Positions 20,052 through 28,505 of a DNA stretch of 64,000 nucleotides are shown one piece after another; the stretch's first letter is position 1, and each line of letters starts with the position of its first letter. Source of the stretch: Cystobacter fuscus DSM 2262 (GTDB lineage: Bacteria; Myxococcota; Myxococcia; Myxococcales; Myxococcaceae). The notes beneath the pieces are model-generated. The model was not told where the DNA came from. It was given only the letters and a program-made list of their open reading frames with translations, and ran no database searches. The position numbers and the translations under genes are program-made. The DNA lies in the NCBI RefSeq assembly GCF_000335475.2, contig NZ_ANAH02000005.1, positions 496,001-560,000 of the forward strand, given 5' to 3'.

Positions 20052-21038
20052 TCAGGCTCCCTCGCGGTAGAGGACCTTCTTCACGGCGGCGATGATCTTC
20101 GGCGCGTCCGGCTGGATCGCGTTCTCGAGGTTCGCCGCATAGGACATGTTCACATCGAGACCGGTCACGCGCACCACGGGCGCATCCAGCTCGTCGAACG
20201 CCTTGGACTGGATGATGTCCACCACCTGCGCGCCCACGCCGGCCAGCGGCCAGCCCTCTTCCACGATGACGGCGCGGTTCGTCTTGCGCACGGAGGCGAG
20301 GATGGCCTCCTCGTCCAGGGGGCGCAGCGTGCGCAGGTCGAGGATCTCCGCGGAGATGCCCTCGGCCTCGAGCTGCTTCGCGGCCTCCTCGCAGAAGTAG
20401 TACATGCGCGACCAGGTGATGATGGTCACGTCCTTGCCCTCGCGCTTCACGTCCGCCTTGCCGAGCGGGACGATGTGCTCGCCCTCGGGCACCTCGCCCT
20501 TGAGCGCGTAGAGGCGCTCGCCCTCGAACATGACCACGGGGTTGTCATCCCGGATGGCCGCCTTGAGCATGCCCTTGGCGTCCGCCGGGGTGGCGGGGGC
20601 GATCACCTTGAGGCCCGGGAAGTGGGCGTAGGTGGACTCGAGCGCCTGGCTGTGCTGGCTGGACAGACGGCCACCCGCGCCGCCGGGGCCGCGGAAGACA
20701 ATGGGGCAGCGCAGCTGGCCGCCCGACATGTGGCGCAGCTTGGCGGCGTTGTTGACGATCTGGTCCATCGCCAGGATGGCGAAGTTCCACGTCATCATCT
20801 CCACCACGGGGCGCAGGCCCACCATGGCCGCGCCGACTCCCAGACCCGTGAAACCCAGCTCGGAGATGGGCGCGTCGATGATGCGCGCGCTCCCGAACTT
20901 GTCCAACAGACCCTGCGACACCTTGAAGGCGCCCTGATAGCGGCCCACTTCCTCACCAATCAGGAAGACCTGGGCGTCGCGCTCCATCTCCTCGGCGAGT
21001 GCCTGGTTCAGCGCCTCGCGATACATCAACTCGGCCAT
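20052..21038 (-). CDS. pdhB: Pyruvate dehydrogenase E1 beta subunit
   Basis: A 328-residue beta subunit of the thiamine diphosphate-dependent E1. It begins MAELMYREALNQALAEEM and contains GEEVGRYQGAFKVSQGL, the FTGLGVGAAM segment and the RGPGG loop, all typical of the family. It pairs with PdhA to decarboxylate pyruvate and transfer acetyl to E2. A GGAG lies 6 bp before the ATG, and the gap to pdhA is 44 bp. Confidence 0.96.
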   Translation of the reverse strand: MAELMYREALNQALAEEMERDAQVFLIGEEVGRYQGAFKVSQGLLDKFGSARIIDAPISELGFTGLGVGAAMVGLRPVVEMMTWNFAILAMDQIVNNAAKLRHMSGGQLRCPIVFRGPGGAGGRLSSQHSQALESTYAHFPGLKVIAPATPADAKGMLKAAIRDDNPVVMFEGERLYALKGEVPEGEHIVPLGKADVKREGKDVTIITWSRMYYFCEEAAKQLEAEGISAEILDLRTLRPLDEEAILASVRKTNRAVIVEEGWPLAGVGAQVVDIIQSKAFDELDAPVVRVTGLDVNMSYAANLENAIQPDAPKIIAAVKKVLYREGA

Positions 21039-21082
21039 CGTTGGCTCCGAATGCGAAAATCGTCAGTCAGTGGAATGGAGAA

Positions 21083-22207
21083 CTAACCCTTCAGCCCCGC
21101 GTCCTTGTCGGCCTTCTCCGCCTGCGCGCGCGGCTCCAGATCCCAAGTCACCTTGAGTTCCTTGCCCGAGGGGTACGAGGGCCACTTGTCCACCTTCACG
21201 CCCAACACGCGCTCGCGGGGGCGCACGTCCTCCTCGCCCTCCTCCACGATGGTGTCGCGCCACAGCTCCTCCAGCGCCGGCTCGGGCGACTCGTCGGCGA
21301 ACTTCACCGCCTCGTCCACCTGCGCCTTCACCTCGGCCTCGATGGCCTCGAACTCCGACTCCTTGGCCAGCTTGTGCTTGAGGATGTAGTTCATGAGGCG
21401 CGGGATGGGGTCGTTCTTGCGCTCCTCCTCCACCTCGTCCTTGCTGCGGTAGGTGGCGGGGTCCACCACCGAGTGGCCGCGGAAGCGGTAGGTGTTGGCC
21501 TCCATGAGCACCGGACCGTTGCCCGCGCGGATGTAGGCGGCCGCGTCCTTCACCGCCTCGTACATCTTCAGCGCGTCCATGCCGTCCACGGCCTCGTGGC
21601 GCATGTTGTAGGCGGCGCCGCGCTTGTGGATCTCCGGCTCGGCCGACACGCGGCTGATGGCCGTGCCCATGCCGTAGCGGTTGTTCTCGCAGATGTAGAG
21701 CACGGGCAGCTTCCACTTGACCGCCATGTTGAACGTCTCGTGGAAGGCGCCCTGGTTGGCCGCGGCGTCACCGAAGTAGCACACGGTGATGCGGTCCTCG
21801 TTGCGGTAGCGGCTGGCGAAGGCCATGCCCGCGGCGAGCGGAATCTGCCCACCCACGATGCCGTAGCCCCCGTAGAAGTGGTGCTCGATGTCGAAGATGT
21901 GCATCGAGCCGCCCTTGCCCTTGCTGTAGCCACCCGTGCGGCCGAACAGCTCCGCCATGATCATTCCCGGGTGCGAGCCACGCGCCAGCGGCTGGGCGTG
22001 ATCGCGGTAGCCCGAGAGCATGTAGTCATCCGGACGGATCGCCTCGTTGACACCGATCGCCACCGCTTCCTGCCCGATGTACAGGTGGCAGAAGCCGGCG
22101 ATCTTCCCCAGGCCGTACTGCTGCTGGGTGCGCTCCTCGAAGCGGCGCATGAGGTACATCTTCCGGTACATCGTCAACAGCAGGTCCTTCGAGTAAGGGC
22201 TGGCCAC
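21083..22207 (-). CDS. pdhA: Pyruvate dehydrogenase E1 alpha subunit
   Basis: A 374-residue alpha subunit of E1. It has MYLMRRFEER near the N-terminus, the thiamine diphosphate motif region CYFGDAAANQGAFHE and the ENNRYGMGT segment. The usual annotation would start at the GTG at 22213, but GGAGG lies 7 bp before the next in-frame GTG at 22207, which I prefer. First gene of the pdhABC operon. Confidence 0.95.
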   Translation of the reverse strand: MASPYSKDLLLTMYRKMYLMRRFEERTQQQYGLGKIAGFCHLYIGQEAVAIGVNEAIRPDDYMLSGYRDHAQPLARGSHPGMIMAELFGRTGGYSKGKGGSMHIFDIEHHFYGGYGIVGGQIPLAAGMAFASRYRNEDRITVCYFGDAAANQGAFHETFNMAVKWKLPVLYICENNRYGMGTAISRVSAEPEIHKRGAAYNMRHEAVDGMDALKMYEAVKDAAAYIRAGNGPVLMEANTYRFRGHSVVDPATYRSKDEVEEERKNDPIPRLMNYILKHKLAKESEFEAIEAEVKAQVDEAVKFADESPEPALEELWRDTIVEEGEEDVRPRERVLGVKVDKWPSYPSGKELKVTWDLEPRAQAEKADKDAGLKG

Positions 22208-22323
22208 CGCCACTCCTCCGTACAGTTGAAGGCCGCCCCGCTTCCGGAGCGGCGAAAACGCCGAGGCGCCTGCATAGCGCGCGGCAAGGGGACTGCGAAG
22301 GGCTTTCGTCTAGCCGCGCCGCG

Positions 22324-23067
22324 TCAAGATTCGTGTGAAAAGTGCGGCACGGAAACAATCTCCTCCAGGAGCGTCACGGGCCTACCGGAATGATCCGTTG
22401 CCAGGTGAATCACCTGGGCCTGGGGAAAGCGGCGCAGGTAGTCATTGGCGTGGGTGGGCTCGTTGTCGAAGGCGGCGATGAGCGTGCCCCACTGCCCCAG
22501 CCGGGCATGGGCCTCGCGCTTGAAGGCGTCATCGTTGTCGCTCGCGTTCGGCTTCATCAGTAGGTGGACGCGGCCCTCGCCGGGCACGGGCAGACCGCGC
22601 TCGCGCATGCACGCCTCGGTGCCCGCTCGCATGGCCTCGTGGCGGCCCGTCACGTAGACGAGGTGCGCGCCCGAGTCCGCCACGACATGGGTGAAGGCGG
22701 CGGCGCCCTCGATGGCCTCGTCGTCCACGCAGTAGTCACTGGTGAAGAAGCGCTCCAACCAGAAGGCGCGCACCCGGGGGAAATGCTCCTCGACCTCCTC
22801 GTGCGACAGGCCGCAGTTGCGCATGGCGCCGCGCATGTCGAAACCGCTGTCCCAGTGCTGGGGCTCGCACTGGCCCAGCTTCTCGTGCGATTTCGCCAGC
22901 CCGTACTCCCGCAGGATGCGCGCCTGCCGGGGCTTGTTGTCGAAGAGGGTGGAGTCCAGGTCGAAGGCCAGCACTGCCTGCGGGCCCATCGCCCGCGCCC
23001 GCTCCAGGATGCCGCGCAGGGTCTGCTGCCAGCCCTCGCGCACCCGGGTCTTGAGATCCGAAGCCAT
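22324..23067 (-). CDS. HAD-superfamily hydrolase
   Basis: This 247-residue HAD phosphatase has motif I at AFDLDSTLFDN (two Asp, with Ser-Thr following), motif II at LVYVTGRHE, a Lys in LLMKPNASD and a late acidic motif at AAFDNEPTHAND. The substrate is unknown. The start MASDLKTRV at 23067 has a purine-rich site (AAGGGG) just upstream. It sits 110 bp downstream of the pdhA start on the opposite side of its promoter region. Confidence 0.85.
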   Translation of the reverse strand: MASDLKTRVREGWQQTLRGILERARAMGPQAVLAFDLDSTLFDNKPRQARILREYGLAKSHEKLGQCEPQHWDSGFDMRGAMRNCGLSHEEVEEHFPRVRAFWLERFFTSDYCVDDEAIEGAAAFTHVVADSGAHLVYVTGRHEAMRAGTEACMRERGLPVPGEGRVHLLMKPNASDNDDAFKREAHARLGQWGTLIAAFDNEPTHANDYLRRFPQAQVIHLATDHSGRPVTLLEEIVSVPHFSHES

Positions 23068-23116
23068 GCCCCCTTCTACAAGGCACCGGGCCCCCCGGGG
23101 AGGGGAATTCAACCGC

Positions 23117-24691
23117 TCAAGCCGCCGAGCGCACCGGCTCGGGCTGGGGGGGCTGCTGCTCGGGGTACAGGCGCAGCATCCGTTTGATGCCGTTGCGGTC
23201 CAGCACCAGCCGCACCAGGTGCAGCGTCACCCGCTCCTGCCCCGACTCCTGGACGATGAAGCGGAAGGCCAGATCCACCTGGTAGCTCTTGGCGCCGCGC
23301 ACCCGCCCCACCGAGAAGTCCTCCAGGTCCACGTACTCCAGCGCGTACTCCGGCTCGTCCATGTCGTGCAGGAAGCGCCCCACGTTGATGCGGATGATGT
23401 CGGTGATGCCCTCCACCCCCCGCTCGGTGCGCGGCAGCAGGTCCACGTCCAGCACCACCTGCTTCTGGTAGCGCAGCACCGTCTCGGACAGCTCCCCCTG
23501 GGACGCGGTGATGAGATCATCGCGCGAGCGCAGCGCGGCCACCTCCGCCGGCACCCGCGCCGGGCGCCAGTAGTCCACCTTCTCCTGGCACGAGCCCAGG
23601 CACCGCCCCGTCACCGGCTCCACGATGCGCGCCGTGCGATCATAGAGGTGCCGCGCCGCCACCTGGCTGAAGATGCGGCGCATCCCCTCCTTGATGCGAT
23701 CCTTCATCATGTAGCCCACGATCATGATGAGGAAGAAATTGAGGCTCGCCTGCGTGTAGCGGCCCTGCGCCCAGATGGCCACCGCCGAGGCGAACGCCAT
23801 GGCCACCCCCGCCGCGAGCGCGAACAGCACCTCCTCCCACCCCTGGCGCTTCTGATCCCTGCGCGCCGACAGGAAGAGGATGTTCATGCAGAACTTCTTC
23901 AGGAAGCCAAAGCGGTGCAGGTACTCCTCGTTGTCTCCCGTGGGGCTGATGACCGAGCGCAACTGGTTGTCGCGGCGGTACTTCTCCTCGCGCACCACCT
24001 CTTCCATCAGCTCCTTGCGCAGTTCGAAGGAGAAGCCCGCGCGGGGCTGCTCGGCCATGTCCGCCACGGCCTTGCGGAAGAACTGCTCCACCGTGAGGCT
24101 CAGGTACTCGTCCACCAGGCGCAGCGAGGCGCGCGTCTTCTCCTTCAACCCATGCTGGTTGACCGCGCGCACCCACGTGCGAAAGCGATCCAGGATCTGC
24201 CGCACGCTCGCGCGCGTCGCCCTCGCGTCGCCCTCCAGCCGCGCGCATCCCCCCTCGGACGCCGCCGCCCGGCCCAGGCCCTCGCAGTGCTCCTCCACGT
24301 CCCGCGCGAAGCGCCGCAGCGCGCCCCGGAACACGCAGGACAACAGCTTCGCCTGATAGACGAGATCCCTCTCCCCCATCAGCCCCGTGCGCAGCGCCGC
24401 CTCCAGCCGCATCAGCGGTGAGCGCCCCGAGAACAACACCTCCTCGAGGCTCATCACCGGCGTCTTGAAGCGCACGTAGTTGTGGATGTCCCCGTAGAAG
24501 CTCGCACGCGGATACGTCTCCGCGTCGATGTTCAGGCTCGAGGGCAGGAAGAGGTACGTCTCGACGACATAGCGCGTCTCGTCATCCGCTCCGGAGGGCT
24601 GATACTCGAGCTTGAGTTCGAACTGCTTGCGGTCGTGGACTTCCAACCGGTTCTGCAACAGGGGCGAGGGTGTCGGGGACACACCCTCCAC
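23117..24691 (-). CDS. Large membrane protein of unknown function
   Basis: A 524-residue protein not assigned to any family I know. The N-terminal 280 residues are charged and mostly helical (VETYLFLPSSLNID, YGDIHNYVRFKTP). Two membrane helices follow at about 288-308 and 315-333 (VLFALAAGVAMAFASAVAIW and LNFFLIMIVGYMM). The C-terminal 190 residues form a soluble domain containing VDYWRPARVPAEV and GITDIIRINVGRFLHDMDEPEY, ending in a Pro-rich tail. The GTG at 24691 is uncertain: it lies in a hairpin (24666-24688), and other GTGs are near. Confidence 0.75.
   Translation of the reverse strand: MEGVSPTPSPLLQNRLEVHDRKQFELKLEYQPSGADDETRYVVETYLFLPSSLNIDAETYPRASFYGDIHNYVRFKTPVMSLEEVLFSGRSPLMRLEAALRTGLMGERDLVYQAKLLSCVFRGALRRFARDVEEHCEGLGRAAASEGGCARLEGDARATRASVRQILDRFRTWVRAVNQHGLKEKTRASLRLVDEYLSLTVEQFFRKAVADMAEQPRAGFSFELRKELMEEVVREEKYRRDNQLRSVISPTGDNEEYLHRFGFLKKFCMNILFLSARRDQKRQGWEEVLFALAAGVAMAFASAVAIWAQGRYTQASLNFFLIMIVGYMMKDRIKEGMRRIFSQVAARHLYDRTARIVEPVTGRCLGSCQEKVDYWRPARVPAEVAALRSRDDLITASQGELSETVLRYQKQVVLDVDLLPRTERGVEGITDIIRINVGRFLHDMDEPEYALEYVDLEDFSVGRVRGAKSYQVDLAFRFIVQESGQERVTLHLVRLVLDRNGIKRMLRLYPEQQPPQPEPVRSAA
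24666..24688 (-). repeat. Inverted repeat at the start codon of the unknown membrane protein
   Basis: GAGGGTGT (24666-24673) and ACACCCTC (24681-24688) pair over a 7-nt loop. In the mRNA it takes in the GGAGG-like sequence and the first codons, so it could hide the ribosome site. Confidence 0.5.
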
Positions 24692-24753
24692 TTTAAGTCA
24701 CGGAACTGTCACACGACAGAGGCCCCAGGGGACAAGGTCACCCTCCACCCCCC

Positions 24754-24796
24754 GGGACGCGTCCCCTACCTCCTTGGGGCCCCAAGGGACCGTCCC
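24754..24796. promoter_or_regulatory. Cluster of three perfect or near-perfect palindromes
   Basis: The three elements are a 12-bp palindrome GGGACGCGTCCC (24754-24765), a 16-bp perfect palindrome CCTTGGGGCCCCAAGG (24772-24787) and an odd palindrome GGGACCGTCCC (24786-24796). They fill much of the 116-bp gap between two minus-strand genes. The first and third share GGGAC/GTCCC half-sites. Operators of a dimeric regulator or a compact terminator array are both possible. Confidence 0.5.
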
Positions 24797-24807
24797 CGTC
24801 ACCTACA

Positions 24808-26199
24808 TCAATGCCCGGAGCTGGCCTGGGAGGCGTCGGTCGCGGGAGGAGGGACCGCCGGGGCCACGGAGGGCGCGTCGGCGCCACCATGCGCCTTGGG
24901 ACGGGCATTCCAGAGGGTGAGCATGAGCAGGCCCCCCACCAGGGAGAAGCCGATCATGCTCGGGCCCCAGGCGCCCCAGCCGAAGTGATCCAACAGCGAG
25001 CCCATGCCCACGCCCACCACCGAGCCGCCCACGTACTGCATGCCATCGAACATGCCGGCCGCGGTGGCCGCGGCCTTGCGTCCCCCGAAGTCCATGGAGG
25101 AGGTGCCCGAGAGCATGGAGTGCACGATGCTGATGGAGAAGGAGTTCACCACGAAGGCGGCGATCACCAGTTCGAGGCTGGGCGCCTTCCAGATGATGGC
25201 CATGCACACCACCTGCAGCGCGTAGCCGATGAAGGCCACGGGAGGCCGGCGCGCCTTGAAGAGCAGGTCGGACATGAAGCCCGCGGCGAACGCGCCCGCG
25301 ATGCCCGCGAGCACCACGCCCGTGGCGCCCTTCTGGAAGATGGGGCTGTTGAGCGGCAGCTTCTGCGCCTCCAGCATGTAGCGCGGAAACCACTGCTCGA
25401 AGCCATGACGCACGAAGCCAGTGCAGAACTCGGCCGCCGCGATGGTGAGGGTGACGGGGTTGGTGAACACCACGCGCGCCACGTACTTGAAGTCCACCTG
25501 GCCGGTGTACCCGCTGGACGCATCCGCCGTGTCCAGCGCCGGCAGGCCCGCCTCGTCCGGCGAGTCGCGCACCCACAGGTAGGTCAGCAACCCGAGCAGC
25601 GACATCACCACCGCGGGCACGAAGAACACGAAGGGCCAGGGCAGCGTCGCCACCAGCAAGGGCCCGATGAAGTAGATGAGCGCCCGGCCACCCTGGATCA
25701 TCGAGCCGAAGATGGCGGAGAACACGCCGCGCTCGGCGATGTGGAACCAGCCCGAGTTCACCTTGATGAGCGCCAGGGCCGAGTAGGACTGGAAGTACAT
25801 GTTCAGCGACCAGACCGTGGCCAGGTAGCCGAGCAGCAGCGGCCCCGTGCCGAGGAAGCCCAGATAGGCGCCCAGGCCGAAGGCCAGGTTGAACACCGTG
25901 CCGCCCGCGGCGCCCACCAGCATGGCCTTGCGCCCGCCGATCCGGTCCGCCAGGGGGCCGTTGAAGATGGCGGAGAGGCCATAGATGAAGGTGGCCGCGC
26001 TGATGATGGCGCCCACCTGCGTCTTGCTCCACCCGTACTGCCCCGACAGCGTGGCATTGGCGAAGGAGAAGTTGTAGCGGCCCATGTACATGGCCGCGTA
26101 CATGCTGCCGAGGGTGAGCCAGTTCTGGGCGCGGCGCAGGCGGAAGGCCCGTGAATACTCCGGCCGAGGCGACGAGGACGAGGGGGCGGCGTCATGCAT
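24808..26199 (-). CDS. MFS transporter of the organophosphate:phosphate antiporter type
   Basis: This 463-residue protein has about 12 membrane helices. The segment MYMGRYNFSFANATL near the N-terminus and DRIGGRKAMLVG in the loop between helices 2 and 3 are typical of the GlpT/UhpT/PgtP family, so the substrate may be a sugar phosphate or glycerol phosphate. The tail is Pro/Ala-rich. The start MHDAAPSSSS at 26199 is preferred; upstream codons in the same frame look non-coding. The gene follows the NUDIX hydrolase by 56 bp on the same strand. Confidence 0.88.
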   Translation of the reverse strand: MHDAAPSSSSPRPEYSRAFRLRRAQNWLTLGSMYAAMYMGRYNFSFANATLSGQYGWSKTQVGAIISAATFIYGLSAIFNGPLADRIGGRKAMLVGAAGGTVFNLAFGLGAYLGFLGTGPLLLGYLATVWSLNMYFQSYSALALIKVNSGWFHIAERGVFSAIFGSMIQGGRALIYFIGPLLVATLPWPFVFFVPAVVMSLLGLLTYLWVRDSPDEAGLPALDTADASSGYTGQVDFKYVARVVFTNPVTLTIAAAEFCTGFVRHGFEQWFPRYMLEAQKLPLNSPIFQKGATGVVLAGIAGAFAAGFMSDLLFKARRPPVAFIGYALQVVCMAIIWKAPSLELVIAAFVVNSFSISIVHSMLSGTSSMDFGGRKAAATAAGMFDGMQYVGGSVVGVGMGSLLDHFGWGAWGPSMIGFSLVGGLLMLTLWNARPKAHGGADAPSVAPAVPPPATDASQASSGH

Positions 26200-26255
26200 G
26201 GCGCCGGGCACCCTACCCGCCTTGTCGCCCCACCGCCAATCACGCCCCGAGTGAA

Positions 26256-26930
26256 TCACTCCTGCTCGGCGAGCAGCCGCAGGATGCACAGCTCCGTCTT
26301 CGCGTCCGGCACCTCCCCGCCGCGGCACATCGCGAGCAGCTCGCGGATGGGCCGCCACCGCACCTCGGTGCCTTCCTCGAGGGGCGAGCCGTCCCCCTTG
26401 GGCACGCCGGGCTCCCGGCCCGTCACGTCCACCGCCGCCGGAAACACCTTCTCCGACAGGATGCCCGGCGCCACGAAGAAGCCCGCGCCGAGCAGCCGCA
26501 CCTCCTCCGGCCGCACGTCATAGCCCGCCTCCTCCCGCACCTCCTCGGCCGCCCGGTGCCGCAGTCCCGCCTCGCCCTTGTCCTCGAGCTCCAAGAGGCC
26601 CGCGACGATCTCCTCCACCCGCAGGTAGCTGGCCGCATCCGGCACCGTCATGTCCTTGCCGCGCCGGAAGTACGCCGCCGGCCGCAGGTTCATCCGCGTG
26701 AGCACCTCCAGCCCCGACTCGCCCCGCCGGTACACCAGCACCGCCACCGCGTCCAACCGCGGCCGGTCCACCACGTCCACCCGGTACACCTTGGACGCCG
26801 TCCCGTCCGCGCGCCGGTTCTGACACCGCAGCCTCCGCACGCGCAGAAAACCCTCGTCGCACCTCGCCGTGGCCGAGAAATCCTCGATGACCTCGATGTC
26901 CGTGACCGAGGACTGACTGCTCGAACGCAT
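26256..26930 (-). CDS. NUDIX hydrolase
   Basis: This 224-residue protein hydrolyses a nucleoside diphosphate linked to another moiety. The NUDIX box is GEAGLRHRAAEEVREEAGY; the final REUxEExGU segment reads EEVREEAGY, so the usual first Arg is Glu. The N-terminal strand region (LDAVAVLVYRR) and the size are similar to ADP-ribose or nucleotide-sugar pyrophosphatases. The start MRSSSQSSV at 26930 has GGGAG upstream. Its neighbour transporter may move a phosphorylated substrate, but that link is inference. Confidence 0.85.
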   Translation of the reverse strand: MRSSSQSSVTDIEVIEDFSATARCDEGFLRVRRLRCQNRRADGTASKVYRVDVVDRPRLDAVAVLVYRRGESGLEVLTRMNLRPAAYFRRGKDMTVPDAASYLRVEEIVAGLLELEDKGEAGLRHRAAEEVREEAGYDVRPEEVRLLGAGFFVAPGILSEKVFPAAVDVTGREPGVPKGDGSPLEEGTEVRWRPIRELLAMCRGGEVPDAKTELCILRLLAEQE

Positions 26931-27161
26931 GACCGCTCCCTGAACCAAGACCGTGACGCGGGGCCGTGCCGACTCCCCCGGAATATTGTCGTACCTCGCC
27001 CGGACCCCAGGGCGGTCGATTTCCGCATTCCCGCCCCGACGGCCTCGCGCGTCATGAAGACGACAACAAGCGGGCCCCCGTGAACCCTCGACCCGCGGCC
27101 CTGGGAATATCCCCACCCGCGAGAGGTTGGGCTCGCACGCCTACTCAGCAGCGTGGGGGCC
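26931..27161. promoter_or_regulatory. Divergent intergenic region, NUDIX / nucleotide-transporter-like gene
   Basis: These 231 bp lie between divergent genes and should carry both promoters. I see no convincing -35/-10 pair and no repeat. Confidence 0.3.
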
Positions 27162-28448
27162 ATGCTCAAGCGATTCGTGAACGTGAAGGACGAAGAGATC
27201 GGCCCGGTCCTCGTGTCCTTCCTCTACTTCTTCACGCTGATGTGCGGCTACGCCATCCTCAAGCCCCTGCGGGATGAGATGGCGACGGCCAAGGGCGTCC
27301 AGGGCGTCCCGTGGCTCTTCACGGCGACCTTCCTCGTGATGCTCGTGGCGGTGCCCGTCTTCTCCGCGCTCGTGTCGCGCTGGCCCCGGCGGCGCGTCCT
27401 CCCGCTCGTCTACCGCTTCTTCCTGCTCCACCTGCTGATCTTCTTCGGGGTGCTGAAGCTGGGCGTGGACAGGAACGCGGTGGCGCCCGCCTTCTTCGTC
27501 TGGGTCAGCGTCTACAACCTCTTCGTCGTCTCCGTGTTCTGGACCTTCATGGCGGACCTGTTCGTCAACGAGCAGGGCCGGCGCTTGTTCGGGTTCATCG
27601 CCGCGGGGGGCACGACGGGCATGTTGGTGGGCCCCTTCCTCGTCAAGCTCCTGGCCGAACCCGTGGGCGCCACGAACCTGATGCTCATCACCGCGGTGCT
27701 GCTGGAGGCCAGCGCCCAATGCGTGCGGCGGCTGTCCCGGCAGGAGACCGTCGCCCCCTCCCAGGCCCGCTCCGCCGAGGCGCCCGTGGGCGGAGGCGTC
27801 TTCGCCGGCCTGCGGCTGCTGTTCTCCTCTCCCCTGCTGCGAGGCCTGGCGCTGCAGATGCTCCTCTACGCCGCCACCTCCACCTTCCTCTACTACCAGC
27901 AGGTCCACATCGTGGACCGCGGGGCCTCCGGCGCCAACGCGCGCGCGGCCGCGTTCGCGAACATCGACTTCTGGGTGCAGGTGCTCACGCTCGTGCTGCA
28001 ACTGGGCGTCACGGGCCGGCTCATCCACCGCTTCGGGCTGGGCGCGGCCCTGGCGGTGGCGCCCCTCATCACCGCGCTCGGGTTCGCCGGACTGGCGCTG
28101 CTGCCCGGCATGGGCATGCTCATCTCGTTCAAGGCCTTGCGCAATGCCTCGCATTACGCGCTCGAGCGCCCTGGACGCGAAATCCTCTTCACCGGCGTGG
28201 ACCGCGAGACGAAGTACAAGTCCAAGGGCTTCATCGACACCGTGGTGTACCGCGGCAGCGACACGGTGAGCTCCTGGCTGTACCGCGGCCTCGACGTGCT
28301 GGGGCTGGGGCCCATGGGACTCGCGCTGTCGGCGGTGCCCGTCGCGTGTCTGTGGCTCACCGTGTCCGTCTGGCTCGCCCGCTACTCGCGCGCGCACCTG
28401 CCCCCGGCACAGCCCGCGTGGAACGCGTCCACGGACGCGGCCCGCTGA
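27162..28448 (+). CDS. Membrane transporter resembling nucleotide (ATP/ADP) exchangers
   Basis: A 428-residue protein with about 11-12 membrane helices. LVSFLYFFTLMCGYAILKPLRDE at the N-terminus and FWTFMADLFVNEQGRRLFGFI are typical of the NTT-type (Npt/Tlc) carriers and their free-living relatives. A conserved segment lies near VDRETKYKSKGFIDT. True nucleotide exchange is not proven in such free-living homologues, so the substrate is open. The ATG at 27162 is preferred over the GTG at 27153. Confidence 0.8.
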   Translation: MLKRFVNVKDEEIGPVLVSFLYFFTLMCGYAILKPLRDEMATAKGVQGVPWLFTATFLVMLVAVPVFSALVSRWPRRRVLPLVYRFFLLHLLIFFGVLKLGVDRNAVAPAFFVWVSVYNLFVVSVFWTFMADLFVNEQGRRLFGFIAAGGTTGMLVGPFLVKLLAEPVGATNLMLITAVLLEASAQCVRRLSRQETVAPSQARSAEAPVGGGVFAGLRLLFSSPLLRGLALQMLLYAATSTFLYYQQVHIVDRGASGANARAAAFANIDFWVQVLTLVLQLGVTGRLIHRFGLGAALAVAPLITALGFAGLALLPGMGMLISFKALRNASHYALERPGREILFTGVDRETKYKSKGFIDTVVYRGSDTVSSWLYRGLDVLGLGPMGLALSAVPVACLWLTVSVWLARYSRAHLPPAQPAWNASTDAAR

Positions 28449-28505
28449 CCCCTCGGCATTTCGTCCCTTTCCTTCGGATTTGCTCAACAAGAGGAGGTCG
28501 TTCCC

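Noticed and set aside
22214-22323. Riboswitch before pdhA
   Set aside because: Only a short 5-bp stem is visible and no known riboswitch core sequence.
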